From Adineta ricciae (lineage: Eukaryota > Rotifera > Eurotatoria > Adinetida > Adinetidae): a stretch of 64,000 bases of DNA. How positions within the stretch are numbered: the stretch's first letter is position 1; every line of letters begins with the position of its first letter. The stretch covers positions 1 through 64,000 of the forward strand of contig CAJNOJ010000056.1 in the NCBI GenBank assembly GCA_905250025.1, written 5' to 3'. This document shows positions 12,263-22,815 of this stretch, piece after piece. The notes under the pieces were generated by a model that worked only from the letters and a program-made list of their open reading frames with translations, searched no databases and was not told the DNA's origin. The position numbers were made by a program, and so were the translations under genes.

Positions 12263-14368
12263 GCTAGTTTTTATCAACTATATCAATGTGGACAAAATCA
12301 ACAAATACCAAATAAAATCGAGTTGAATAAAAAATAAAAATAGATTTTTGTAAGAATATAGTTTCAGAGAAAGAAAGTTCTGATTGGTTGATTAAACTAT
12401 GGATATGGACGTTAGACAAGCTTTTCTCGCAGTACTCTGACATCTGTTGAATTCAGTACGATGGTCGCTTGACAATAGTTCTTCATCTTGAAGGCACAGT
12501 TTTAACAGGAGCTTGTTTCTCGAGCGTGACGGCGAAAAGTAAGGATAAACGTATGGTTTTGGGTTTATTCAATTCTCGCTTATTGTTACACCGGCCTCTA
12601 CAACCAAGCGACGACCGAGGAAGCAGCAAATGAAAATAACACGCAAACAATATGTGGGTGAGAATGCAATATAAAAGTGGCACTTTTCGAATAAAGAAAA
12701 ACACATAACCCAGGTCAACAAATCCGATGCTGGATCCGATCGGATTCCTGGAAACGGAATTGCATTGGAATCCGACTAGAAAAATCCCGTCGGTTGTTGC
12801 AAATTTTATGTGCGATCTTTTTAGCTATGTTCTTTGATGACCCTTAGGAAATCCATGTTTCGGATCCGAGACCGTCGGAATCCAATGCGATTCCGTCACC
12901 AGGATTTCATCGGATCCGTCGAATTCCTGTAGGATCCGATAAAATTCTGTATTGGATCCGATGGGATCCGAGTATGGGATTGTTCGACCTGGGAGTGTCT
13001 TTTGGTTAGACATGTTAGTGAAGAAGTATAATGGTACTCTTTTACAAAATATCTTATTGATAGTTTTCTTTTAGATGAATGTATTGCTTGAATAACAAAA
13101 TGCAATACAGAACCGTAGATTTACTACTATCGAATATGAAAACAGCTCAATAGTACCAGTGTTATAAAACAGACTCATGTGAATGTACCCACCCTTACCA
13201 TCAGAATACGCTATACCAAAGTCTACTGATAAAATTTTAAATCTCACCAATACACTCTCGACGGTTTAAAAAGCCTTTCACTCGTGGAACTTGCTGCAAA
13301 CAAAAAACGAATTGTGGGATATAATCAAAATTGCAAAAAATATGGGCGTACCAGCTAGAGGGAGTAATCGGCTCCCGGTATAAAACTTTTTAGTTAGAAG
13401 CTTAAGAAGAACTTTATAAAAATGAGCTTATTCGATGCAAAATTAAATTTTGAACCGAATAAAATCTAGATAAAATTTTCCTAACTGCTTTCTCATCAAT
13501 AAAAATATCATCACCTGATTCAAAATCGAATTCCGTATCGAATGAGCTGTGATTCTTGTACAGAAATTCATTTGAACATTAAGTTTTGATTGATTTTTGG
13601 TTTTCCAGTGCTAACTTTGCTCTGATACGCAATATATGATTATTCTCCTCCTGAAAACAATGATTCAACTAGTTCATGATGACAAATTAAAAAGTCAAAT
13701 GAAGGCACCGGAACATGATTAAATATAAAAATAAAGTTCCACTTGTATAATAGATTAATTCTTTTTACCGTGATCCTTGCACTAATGTCGCAATAAAATG
13801 AAATTTTAAGTGATCTCGTATTATCTTTATCATCAGTGTGAATTTAGTTGGTGCACCACACGATTAACTCTGTTCATATAGCTTCAAACATTTTCTATGT
13901 TCCATATGGGAGGCTATGATTGTGTTATTAGAATACTTTGCTAATAAATTATATCGTAGCTTATTTTTTACATATGAATGAAATCATACTCCTGAAAATA
14001 AAGGTAGTCATCTGTTAGAACACTGAACTAAGTTGTGGACGTGTTTAAGTGAGACTTCGTCGACAGCGAAACATGCGTACTTGTATGACACTGCAACAGT
14101 TTTGTTTATAGATACATCTCTTGAGCATGTTCTCCTTATTATTGAAATTGTCGAAAATTTTAATCACTATACCAACATTTTTAAGAACCTATCTATATTT
14201 CGTAATTAATTGTGACATTACATTTACGTGCTCGTAAATTTTGTGATGTAAATATATAACAATCATACTTAACTTTATTTCAGACTATGTTAACTGTAAT
14301 TTGTATTTAAATGAAAAGACAACGAAATACATGCACATGTATATACGTATATATAGGAGAGATTTGAA
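12263..14368. other. 2.1 kb gene-poor gap
   Basis: The largest gap between genes in the window. Apart from the GGATCC-rich repeat at 12722-12985 I see no gene: frames are short and stop-rich, and the 13100-14360 part is plain AT-rich sequence. It may hold the NOL4 3' UTR near 14369 and upstream regulatory DNA for the E2 gene near 12262. Confidence 0.5.
12722..12985. repeat. cluster of degenerate palindromic GGATCC/GGAATCC units
   Basis: Within about 260 bp there are six GGATCC palindromes, most in the context GGATCCGA, interleaved with GGAATCC, GGATTCC and GAATTCC variants in both orientations (for example GGATCCGATCGGATTCC at 12732). Spacing is irregular, so this is not a simple tandem repeat. 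It may be a degenerate satellite or the remains of a palindromic element. One 62-codon frame crosses it, but it is only a readthrough of the repeat. Confidence 0.65.
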
Positions 14369-15532
14369 TTAGATTAATTGTTCGAGTTCATCGGCCGAGC
14401 GAGATAGATATGATGCTGCTTCACGGTAGGCATTAACAAGAACTTTAATAGAATTGGATTCAGAACCAGATAACTTCACTTGCTTCGCTGATTTATTCAT
14501 TAATGAGTCACTTGTTCCTAGAATGAAACCGAAAACATGCAATTAGATCGAAAGTAAACAAAGAAGCTGATGATATAGCAACCATTCGTATGCGTATGAG
14601 GTGTAACAAGCGTTGGCGGAAGCGGAGGTGGTGGTGGTGCTATTGGTGTTGTGTTTGTTAAAGATTGTAAGAAATTTGATGGAGAAAAATTTGGACGGAA
14701 CAATGATGATGTTGGATTTGAGGCATTTGAAGCAGTAGCTGCTGAAAAGTATGCAGATAGATCAAGTGATGGACGAAACTGTTGTGAAAACGCATGTCGA
14801 AGAAAGTCAGCATCAAATGCTGATAACGTCGATGTTGGCGATGTAACCAAATCAGACTATCAATATATATATAATTTATGAAGCATTTTTTTATAAATTT
14901 CCAGACAATTACTGTTTTTGATGTTGAATTAGTGGAAGTTGAGTTTGGTCGATTCTTTTTACTGGTATTCTCATTTGTGTTAAAGCGATCGTTAGTTGTA
15001 GACAGTGCACTTGTATGATCCTATCCACGTAAATATACGACGTTTTTATGCAATAAGAAATGTTTCTACTTGATGTAAGAATGGACTGGCTGTGTGAGGA
15101 TGCAGTGAAGATGATTGATGGGTTTTACGTACTTTTAACACACCGCGAATTATTCGTCGAATGCGATCAAGCGATAAATCACGATATTCTTCGATACAAG
15201 CTGTTTCTAATGCTTTCACTTGTTCGTCGTATGTGGAGCCAAGTGAAGTTGATTCATTGATTGACGTTTGAATGAATGTCTTAATTAAGGGAAAGACACA
15301 AGTTTAGACAAATTTTAAATTTCCTCAGACTTACTTTAAGACTTCGCATACGTTGTTGGGATTCATTTTCTCGCTTGGCTTTATTGCTATTGCTATTGTT
15401 ATTGCTATTGTTGTTTGATTCAACTGGATTTGTTGTATCATCTTGGTCTGATTCTTGTATTGATTTAATCGTTGACGTTTCATTTGTATTGTGTGGTGAT
15501 CGAGAACGATCTCTTGACGAATGAGCAAGCAT
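14369..15532 (-). CDS. NOL4: NOL4/NOL4L-type nuclear protein, short form
   Basis: Five exons (15335-15532, 15133-15279, 14913-15020, 14583-14856, 14369-14517) sum to 876 nt, 291 residues. Two blocks match vertebrate NOL4: RMRSLKTFIQTS with VKALETACIEEY and LDRIRRIIRGVLK (human ERLKAFNMFVRLF, EKIQAIIDSCRRQF, RARKRIRTYLK), and the C-terminus VNAYREAASYLSRSADELEQ (human VAGYRESAAFLLRSADELEN). Between them are an Asn/Ser-rich stretch and a poly-Pro run APPPPPLPP. The 400-residue N-terminal region of vertebrate NOL4 is absent. The ATG lies 2 nt after a ctatttag acceptor-like site, which supports this start. Function is unknown beyond a nuclear/nucleolar location in vertebrates. Confidence 0.8.
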
Positions 15533-16823
15533 TTCTAAATAGAATGTATGATCATCTACTCGACATCAGTCCTAAAGACAAATCTCGGCATGAAATAATA
15601 AAAAAGAAGCAAGAAAGAAAAGTCTTCTTGGCGTTTTCCTTTTCTCTTCTTCTTCTTCTTTTTTCTTTCTTTGTCATCATCATCTATTTCTTTGAGTTTC
15701 TCTGTCATTATCTATGAAAATACGTAGTGATGAGTGAATAAACCTGGTACGTTCTATACTTTTCTCTCATTTTTCTCGCTATTAATCTGTTGACGCTTTA
15801 CCGCATGTTCAGGTTGACATGCTCGTCGACCTGTCATACTAATAGAACGATGCTTGAATCAATTTCAGAGAAAAAATACTGAGCTATATAGGAGAGGAAA
15901 GCTTCGTAGAAAGGACGGAAGACTATCTTCCTGCCTTGTTCTCTCCCTCCCTAAAAAAGCCTTGCTCTTTCTTTCTGACTAAAAGACATGTCGTCACTGT
16001 AATCAACGAGGGTGAAAGCCGGTAAACGTCTTTATATGTTCGATGTCGGTAAACTATTAAAAACAGAAAGAGAATGTAGCAGTGAGCATGCTTATTCCGC
16101 TCGTCTAACAAAGAAATTGATAATGAAGACGAACGACAAGGCATTCTACACTATTACTACTCATATAACTTTTCCGTCTCTTCATCTTTTTTCCCCAAAA
16201 CCGGTGCGTTCATTCTTTCCAACGAAGACGACAATTCTTTTTCTCGTCGCCCAAAAAAATTACGCTGACGATGAAGAAGATCATGTTTTCTATTCTTAAA
16301 CGGAATAGTGTAAGTTGAATGAACACACACACACATACAATATAGGTTAATTCTATCTCGTAGCAACAATTTACTTTACCTTGACAGTGCGACGGAAGTC
16401 GAATAGTGGTGTTAGAATAAAAGTAAAAGAAAAAAATCTTATCAACAATGTTAACACTAACTTATTTTATATAATGACAACGGATATATATATACATATT
16501 TAATCAATATATAAGTTACACTTTTGGAAATATTACATTGTGTTGTCGCATGCATTTTGATCATCAATCTTTACAGATATTCAAAATATTTCCTGTCCTT
16601 TGTAATTCTGTAGCAAATGTATTCGCCTCTTTTCGTTTGTTTTTAATCAAATCACACACAGCATCATCTATCTACATGTACGTCTCATTTGTTAACCAAT
16701 AGAAAGTTTTCACATGTCCTTGTTGGTAGTCAATATGGACTTATTTCTTGAAATTTGTTTCTCTCACTTCTTGACTTGTGATTGCTCCATCAGAAGCTAT
16801 TTATAGATTTGACTATTTACATA
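15533..16823. other. intergenic between NOL4 and METTL26 (divergent)
   Basis: A 1.3 kb divergent promoter region. I searched it on the minus strand for N-terminal NOL4 exons and found none with consistent phase; a 36-bp candidate near 15800-15835 has the wrong phase. Frames at 15923-16369 on both strands are low complexity. Short CA run near 16324. Confidence 0.5.
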
Positions 16824-17504
16824 ATGAATGTTGGCAATGAAAATGATCAGACTCAACAACCCTTTCCTGGTAAACTTGTCTTTCCAGCTGCTGAAAATAA
16901 CAAACAACCGATCTTAGAAATCTTGCTCAATCATATTATTCCTGATTCAACACCCATCTCTGTTCTCGAAATCGCATCAGGCGCTGGGCAACACATCGTA
17001 CATTTTGCTGCTCATTTTCCGTTAGCGACATTTCAGCCGTCCGACGTCGATTCATCGTATTTCAAAAGCATTCAAGCTCATATTGATGAATACGATGTAA
17101 ATGCATTTACGAAAAACATTCTTCCACCTTTAACTGTCGACGTTCTTTCATCAACAAATCCAATCGAGAATCATTCGTACGATTTTGTTTACTGTTGCAA
17201 TCTTATTCATATCACACCAATTGAATGTACCAAAGGTTTATTTTCAGTAGCGGATAAAGCGTTGAAATCCAACGGTAGTCTGATCACTTATGGACCCTAT
17301 GCACTGGCTGGCGACGGAAGAATTACACCTGAAAGTAATCGACGTTTTCACGCTCATCTACAAGCAAAAGATTCGAGATTGGGTTTAAGAAGTATAGACG
17401 AATTGGTGGCTATTGCTCACGAACATCATATGGAATTGAAACAGACGTTCGATATGCCTGCGAATAATAAAATTCTTTGGTGGATCAAAACGAAAGATTC
17501 CTAA
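16824..17504 (+). CDS. METTL26: methyltransferase-like 26 (DUF938)
   Basis: A single intronless reading frame of 226 residues, unusual here where most genes have many introns. It is a class I SAM-dependent methyltransferase fold: motif I VLEIASGAGQHIVHFA, then FQPSDVDSSYFKSI, YDFVYCCNLIHITP, SNGSLITYGPYALAG, and the family C-terminus FDMPANNKILWWIK. Human METTL26 (C16orf13) reads VLEVASGSGQHAAHFA, WQPSDVD, LLITYGPYAING and VDMPANNKCLIF. Substrate is unknown. I chose the ATG at 16824; the frame is open upstream to 16782 but without an earlier ATG. A tatttatag site lies about 20 nt upstream. Bacterial DUF938 proteins also exist, so gene transfer was considered, but the animal family is a sufficient explanation. 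Confidence 0.9.
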   Translation: MNVGNENDQTQQPFPGKLVFPAAENNKQPILEILLNHIIPDSTPISVLEIASGAGQHIVHFAAHFPLATFQPSDVDSSYFKSIQAHIDEYDVNAFTKNILPPLTVDVLSSTNPIENHSYDFVYCCNLIHITPIECTKGLFSVADKALKSNGSLITYGPYALAGDGRITPESNRRFHAHLQAKDSRLGLRSIDELVAIAHEHHMELKQTFDMPANNKILWWIKTKDS

Positions 17505-17796
17505 TACACTTTATTTGATTTTATAACTGTAGTATATTTAACAAAAGAGTCGTTGTAATGTAATTTCATGATTGTTTGAAAAAGATCACAAGTATATCCA
17601 TTGTGATGTCTCTATTCTGTCTATCTACATATGAAGATTTAACAAAAGAACGAACAAAGAAGAAAGGAAAAGACAATATCGAATGTAAACATTTGTTTTC
17701 TTTCAAATCACCAGTGCGTCACTGTTCGTACTAAAACTATATACAGCGAATGACTTGTTAATTATTCCTTTTTTTTAAATAAATTCCGTTGTCATT

Positions 17797-20700
17797 ATGT
17801 CACTACACTCTCAAGAACGTCTTCAAAGACATCTATCACCTCGCACTCCCATCGATGATTCTAGACTAAAAAAGCTTGCCACGAAACGGTGAGAAGAAAA
17901 TGTTATTAATCGACATGTCTTCATTTCTGTTTTAGAAAACATTCTGATATCAATCCGGACACGGGTAATGAATCTGATACACCTTGGTAAAGACCATCTG
18001 GTACTATCTGAACGTCTATCCATACCGATCATTTAGGTACACAATTCATAATACAGTAAAGAAGCGAACACGCTTGACAACGTCCGCAACACCATCGTCA
18101 TCAGCATCAAATCAATCGTTGAATAGAAAGGCAAAGATGACCGATACCGATGATGAACTCATCGTACCTCTCAAACGAACATTACGAAGGAAACCAGTTA
18201 AAACAGTTGTTTCAACCGATTCTGATGATACGATTATTATCGAAGATGAAGATGAAGAAGAAGAAGAAGAAGTGAAAGAAAAAAAGGAGAAGAAGAAACA
18301 GACTAAAACACCAGTGGAACCCATCAAAAAGAAAGTTGTCCATCGACGTAAGCTTGATATGCACATGAATATTCCAGTTGTATTGAGCTATTGTTGTTCT
18401 CGTAGCTGAAATAGCCGATGATGATTTGGATGAAGAAACTAAAAGAGCGATGCGAGAACAAACTGAACGGGATAAACGTATTAAAGACCAACAAGAACGT
18501 GAAGCAGCAGCAAGTTTAGAACGTCTGCAAAAGCAAAAGGAATATAACGGAACTATTCTTGCTGCACACGAACAAAAACAACGGCCAGTCGCATTCGAAT
18601 TAGTTTTAGAAACCGATCCAAGTACCAACGAAATTGTGATCGAAGTCGATCTAATGCTTGTTCAATATATGAAGAAACATCAAGGTAATGAATGAGATCG
18701 TCTCTAATGTGATAAGGATTGACGTGTTTACTTTTCAGTGGAAGGTGTTCGGTTTCTGTGGAGCCAAGTGTTTGAATCAACAGCTAGTATTGCTACCAGT
18801 ATAGATAAAGAAACGAAAGTAGACCGAGGAGGCTCTGGAGCCATTCTCGCACATTGTATGGGTTTAGGTAAAACATTCACTACAATCACATTGATTCACA
18901 CATTATTTCGTTACAAACAATTGACACATATTCATCGTGTGCTGATTCTCTGTCCATTAAATACAGCAAACAAGTATGAATTCACAATTTGAATATTCTA
19001 TTTGACTAAAAAGAACGTCTCTATTGTAGTTGGAGAAATGAATTTCGACAATGGATTGGAAGTTTAGAACCGCGTATCGATGTTTATTTGTTTAGTGCTG
19101 ATGACATCGCGAAAAAGGATCGCCTTGCTTTTCTTCGTCGTGTATGTCAATATTTATTAACTAATGGTGATTAACTTTTTCCGATGTTTAGTGGCATGAA
19201 GGCGGTGGTATTTTGATTATGGGTTACGAAATGTATCGTTTATTGAGCTATGCGTCAGATGCTACAGCTAAAACGCCACGCAAAAAGACGAAGAAAAAAC
19301 CAAAATCAACTGACAATAGTGGCAACGACTCGTCAAGTGATAGTGACGATCAGGGCTGGATGAAAAAAACAACTAAAGCAAAAGCTGATTTAGCTAATAT
19401 TGAAAAATATCGTATGTTGGATATCTTTTGGAAATCTACTCTTATTACGATTGTCTTCTCTTTGTTCAGGGAAATATCTTCGATCGCCAGGACCAGATTT
19501 GATCGTCTGTGACGAAGGTCATATGATGTGAGTATCTTCCTGCAATCAACAATTACCTGACTTATTCATCATTAGTAAAAATCCCAAGAGTGCTGTAACT
19601 CGTGTTGTGAATGAAGTGCGTACATTACGTCGTATAGTGTTGACCGGTACACCGATGCAAAACAATCTCAAAGAATACTATGCAATGATCAATTTTTGTA
19701 AACCAAATTATCTTGGTTAGTTTTGTTTTTTTTTACACTTTCAGCTAAGAATAAAATCTTTTTCTTCAGGTAGTGAACATGAATTTTCTCGTAATTTTCG
19801 TATACCCATCGAAGCTGGCCAACACAAAGATAGTTCTCCAGGTGACGTTGCTTACATGCGACGCCGAGCATACGCTCTAAATCAACGTTTGACAAATGTA
19901 CTTCATCGACGTGATTTCGATGTCCTACGATCGTTTTTACCTCCAAAATTTGAATATGGTATGGAAGGGTGTGTAGTATGTAAGGTCATATACATATTTT
20001 GGACTTTATTCAGCTGTAAAAATCAAATGTACACCAGTACAGCAAGAACTATATCGAACATATTTGTTAATTCAAGACATTGATCCAACATCTCGACTTA
20101 GTAAGTTTATTATGTTTACCTACAAAATCCCATAGAAATCAATCTATGTTTAGACATGGCTAAACTGCTCGGTGATTATCAATATCTAATGAAGATCTGG
20201 ACAGTAAGTTATTTACCTTTGTATCATAGCGTTTTTCACTTATTAAAATTCGATTTGACAGCACCCATGGCTATTGAAACCGCATTATATTGATGGCTAT
20301 TATAAATATTTAAAAGGCCAAGATCAAGTCGAGACAGATCAGTTCTTTAATGATGATCCCGATGAGATCGATGATGAAGGAGGAACGAAAACTCCGAAGC
20401 GCGTCAAACCAAGAAATACAACTAAAATGTTACCACGTGTAAGTCATTCTCTCATGACAGAAAGCGTACGTAATAAAGTTCGTTTTAGGGTATGACTGCT
20501 ACGGCTCCCCAACAGAGAATCAGCAAATATTTTCAAAATGGAGATAGCGACGACGATGATTCCAAGAGTTTGACTAGGGCGGAGGTGGTCGAAAAGGCAA
20601 TGAAAAAGGAATGGTGGTATGATATGTTCGATGTCAATAAATCACAATTCGATGTGAGTTCCATCATAATGAAAGAGTTTATCTCTGGAGTTTGATTTTC

Positions 20701-21803
20701 ATTTAGATCGAATTATCAGGCAAATTTGAATTGTTTCGTGCAATTCTTCATGAATGTGAAGCTATCGGTGATAAATTATTGGTATTTACTCGAAGTATTC
20801 TTGCACTTGATTACATTGAACAATGGCTTGAACGATGGAGTTCTCGAGCACCATCACCTAAATGGGTCAAAGGTGTGGATTATTTCCGCATGGATGGTAA
20901 GAAGGTTTACTCTAATCATGATTGAAGAGCATATGAGTGAACTCTAGGCAAAGTACCAATTAAACAACGATCTGCTGAAATTAAATTGTTCAATGAACCT
21001 GATAATAATCGTGCTCGTCTATTTCTTATCTCTACAATGGCTGGTGGCATCGGTATCAATCTCTATTCAGCTAATCGTGTTATTATTTTCGATGTTAGCT
21101 GGAATCCAGGTACAACTTAGATTTATCTATCGATTATTTGTAAAATCGCCTTTTTAGCACATGATCTTCAAGCAATGTTTCGATCATATCGGCTCGGACA
21201 GAAGAAACCTGTTTATGTCTATCGTAAGTATCGAATGATAATCTTTTGGAAACGATGCAACGCTTCGTCTCTGTATCATGGTAGGTATCATTGGTAAAGG
21301 TACGATGGAGGAGAAGATCTACAAACGGCAAATAACAAAACAAGCAATGTCACAGCGAGTTGTTGACGCTAAACAACTTGATCGACATTTTACCAACGAT
21401 GAACTTGCTCAACTCTATCGATTTGAAACAGATGTGGATAACGATCCTCTAGACAAATACGACGCCGATAGAGTCAAAGACAAAGTTCTGAGAAAGCTGA
21501 TGGATGAATATGCTGAGCTGATTGTTTCATATCGTGAACATGATTCACTGTTAATTCATCGCGATGAAGAAAATTTAACTGAAGAAGAACGAAAACAAGC
21601 ACAGCACGAAGGTATTTCGAATGAGACATTGCCTTTCCAACACTTTCAACTTGGTTATTCCTTTAGATGAATTGTCCAAAACGCGTGTCTATGGACGGCC
21701 AAACACAGCATCGATACCTGTATCGGATGACTCAGTTATTCACATCACACCAGGCACAGTTATGGATCTCTTACGACAAAACCCCATGCCACCTACGCAT
21801 TAA
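17797..21803 (+). CDS. ATRX: ATRX-type SNF2 chromatin remodelling ATPase
   Basis: Nuclear ATP-dependent remodeller, in mammals acting with DAXX in H3.3 deposition. Close to 20 exons give about 1,000 residues. The N-terminus is basic and acidic low complexity ([17 protein letters not shown]-like). Helicase motifs in order: [10 protein letters not shown], motif [27 protein letters not shown], motif II DEGH (19511), motif [28 protein letters not shown], motif [16 protein letters not shown], motif [18 protein letters not shown], then [14 protein letters not shown]. These match ATRX ([31 protein letters not shown]). The ADD histone-reading domain of vertebrate ATRX is not present. A 53-56 nt intron near 21611 joins two overlapping frames at the C-terminus. 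RAD54L2 is a less likely alternative. Confidence 0.87.
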
Positions 21804-22815
21804 AATTCTCGTTATTTATTTATTTATTTATTCTTATCCTAACTAATTGTTAGTTCAATCAATGTAATAAAGAAACAAATTTGTGTATAAAACTAATTCA
21901 TGTTGAGACTCTTCAGCACTGATCATATATGCAAATGGATTCTGGACTCGTTTGATCAGCAAGCTAAGTGAACTTTAGACTCGATAATTGATTTATACAA
22001 GACCATGAAATGTTATTGACATTCTCAAAAACAGTTTTAGGTCTCCATTTGATCTACATAAACTTTGATGTACTTGAATAGCCTAGAGCAAAGCCCGTTT
22101 GCATGTCGATTATAAATCCAGAGAGAAAATGCGTTTATCATTATCAATCAATCGAATCGAAGTCTATTGTAACGAAATTTGTTTGGAAGAGGTCATCAAT
22201 TCTGCTTATTGAAATTCAACATGATATTTTTGATTTGTAGCAAAAGAAAAAAAAGAGAGACAAAAGAGAAAAAAGACAAGATTCTCCACATGAACACACT
22301 AAAATTGTACACAAACAGCAATAAAGCTTTCAGGACAAATATAATAGCTAACAGACCATCAGAATAAAGCATGCACAAGCGCTCGTGCGGAAAAAGAATA
22401 AGCAAAAAGAAAGCAAGAAATTGTACAAATTAAGATTGAGGAATTTGCATATTGAATTTCGATACTAAAAAGAAGAGAAAGAAAAAGAACAAGAAGAGGA
22501 AGAAAAATGAATGATGCATTAAGGAGAAAAAATAATTAGCCAGTGAAAAACTCTAAGTTGGCTCGGATTTCGAAGAACATCATGTCTATACAGAAGGTAA
22601 AAACACCGAGTTAAAACGTACACAGAGTCATTCTCTGTGAATAGAATCTCAAATGTTGTCGGCAAGAATGTTTGCTTCTTATGCTTTTTTCGTATCACAG
22701 TAGAGAAAGAGAAACAATTGAATTACACACATGATCGTTTCCATCTATCACACGGATGTTTCAAGAGGTTCTTCCTCTTTCTCTTTTCGTTTTGGTCCCT
22801 AAAAGTAGAAGAATT
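21804..22815. other. 1 kb intergenic between convergent ATRX and orphan gene
   Basis: Contains AATAAA near 21868, 65 bp after the ATRX stop, a likely poly(A) signal. The rest is purine-rich (22240-22520 is mostly A/G) with no credible gene; frames at 22179-22405 are overlapping low-complexity products. Confidence 0.5.

Noticed and set aside
12825-13105. Two overlapping frames across the GGATCC cluster
   Set aside because: They read through the repeat and differ only by frame; protein repeats just reflect the DNA repeat.
15780-15840. Possible first exon of NOL4 (MTGRRACQPEHA)
   Set aside because: Its phase does not fit the next exon, which instead has its own ATG after an acceptor.
16824-17504. 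Horizontal transfer of the methyltransferase gene
   Set aside because: It is intronless and DUF938 is also bacterial, but the sequence matches animal METTL26 along its whole length, so transfer is not needed.
18112-18628. Antisense open frames of 84-138 codons opposite ATRX exons
   Set aside because: They mirror the acidic/basic low-complexity codons of ATRX (poly-Ser and poly-Phe products) and have no motif or splice logic.
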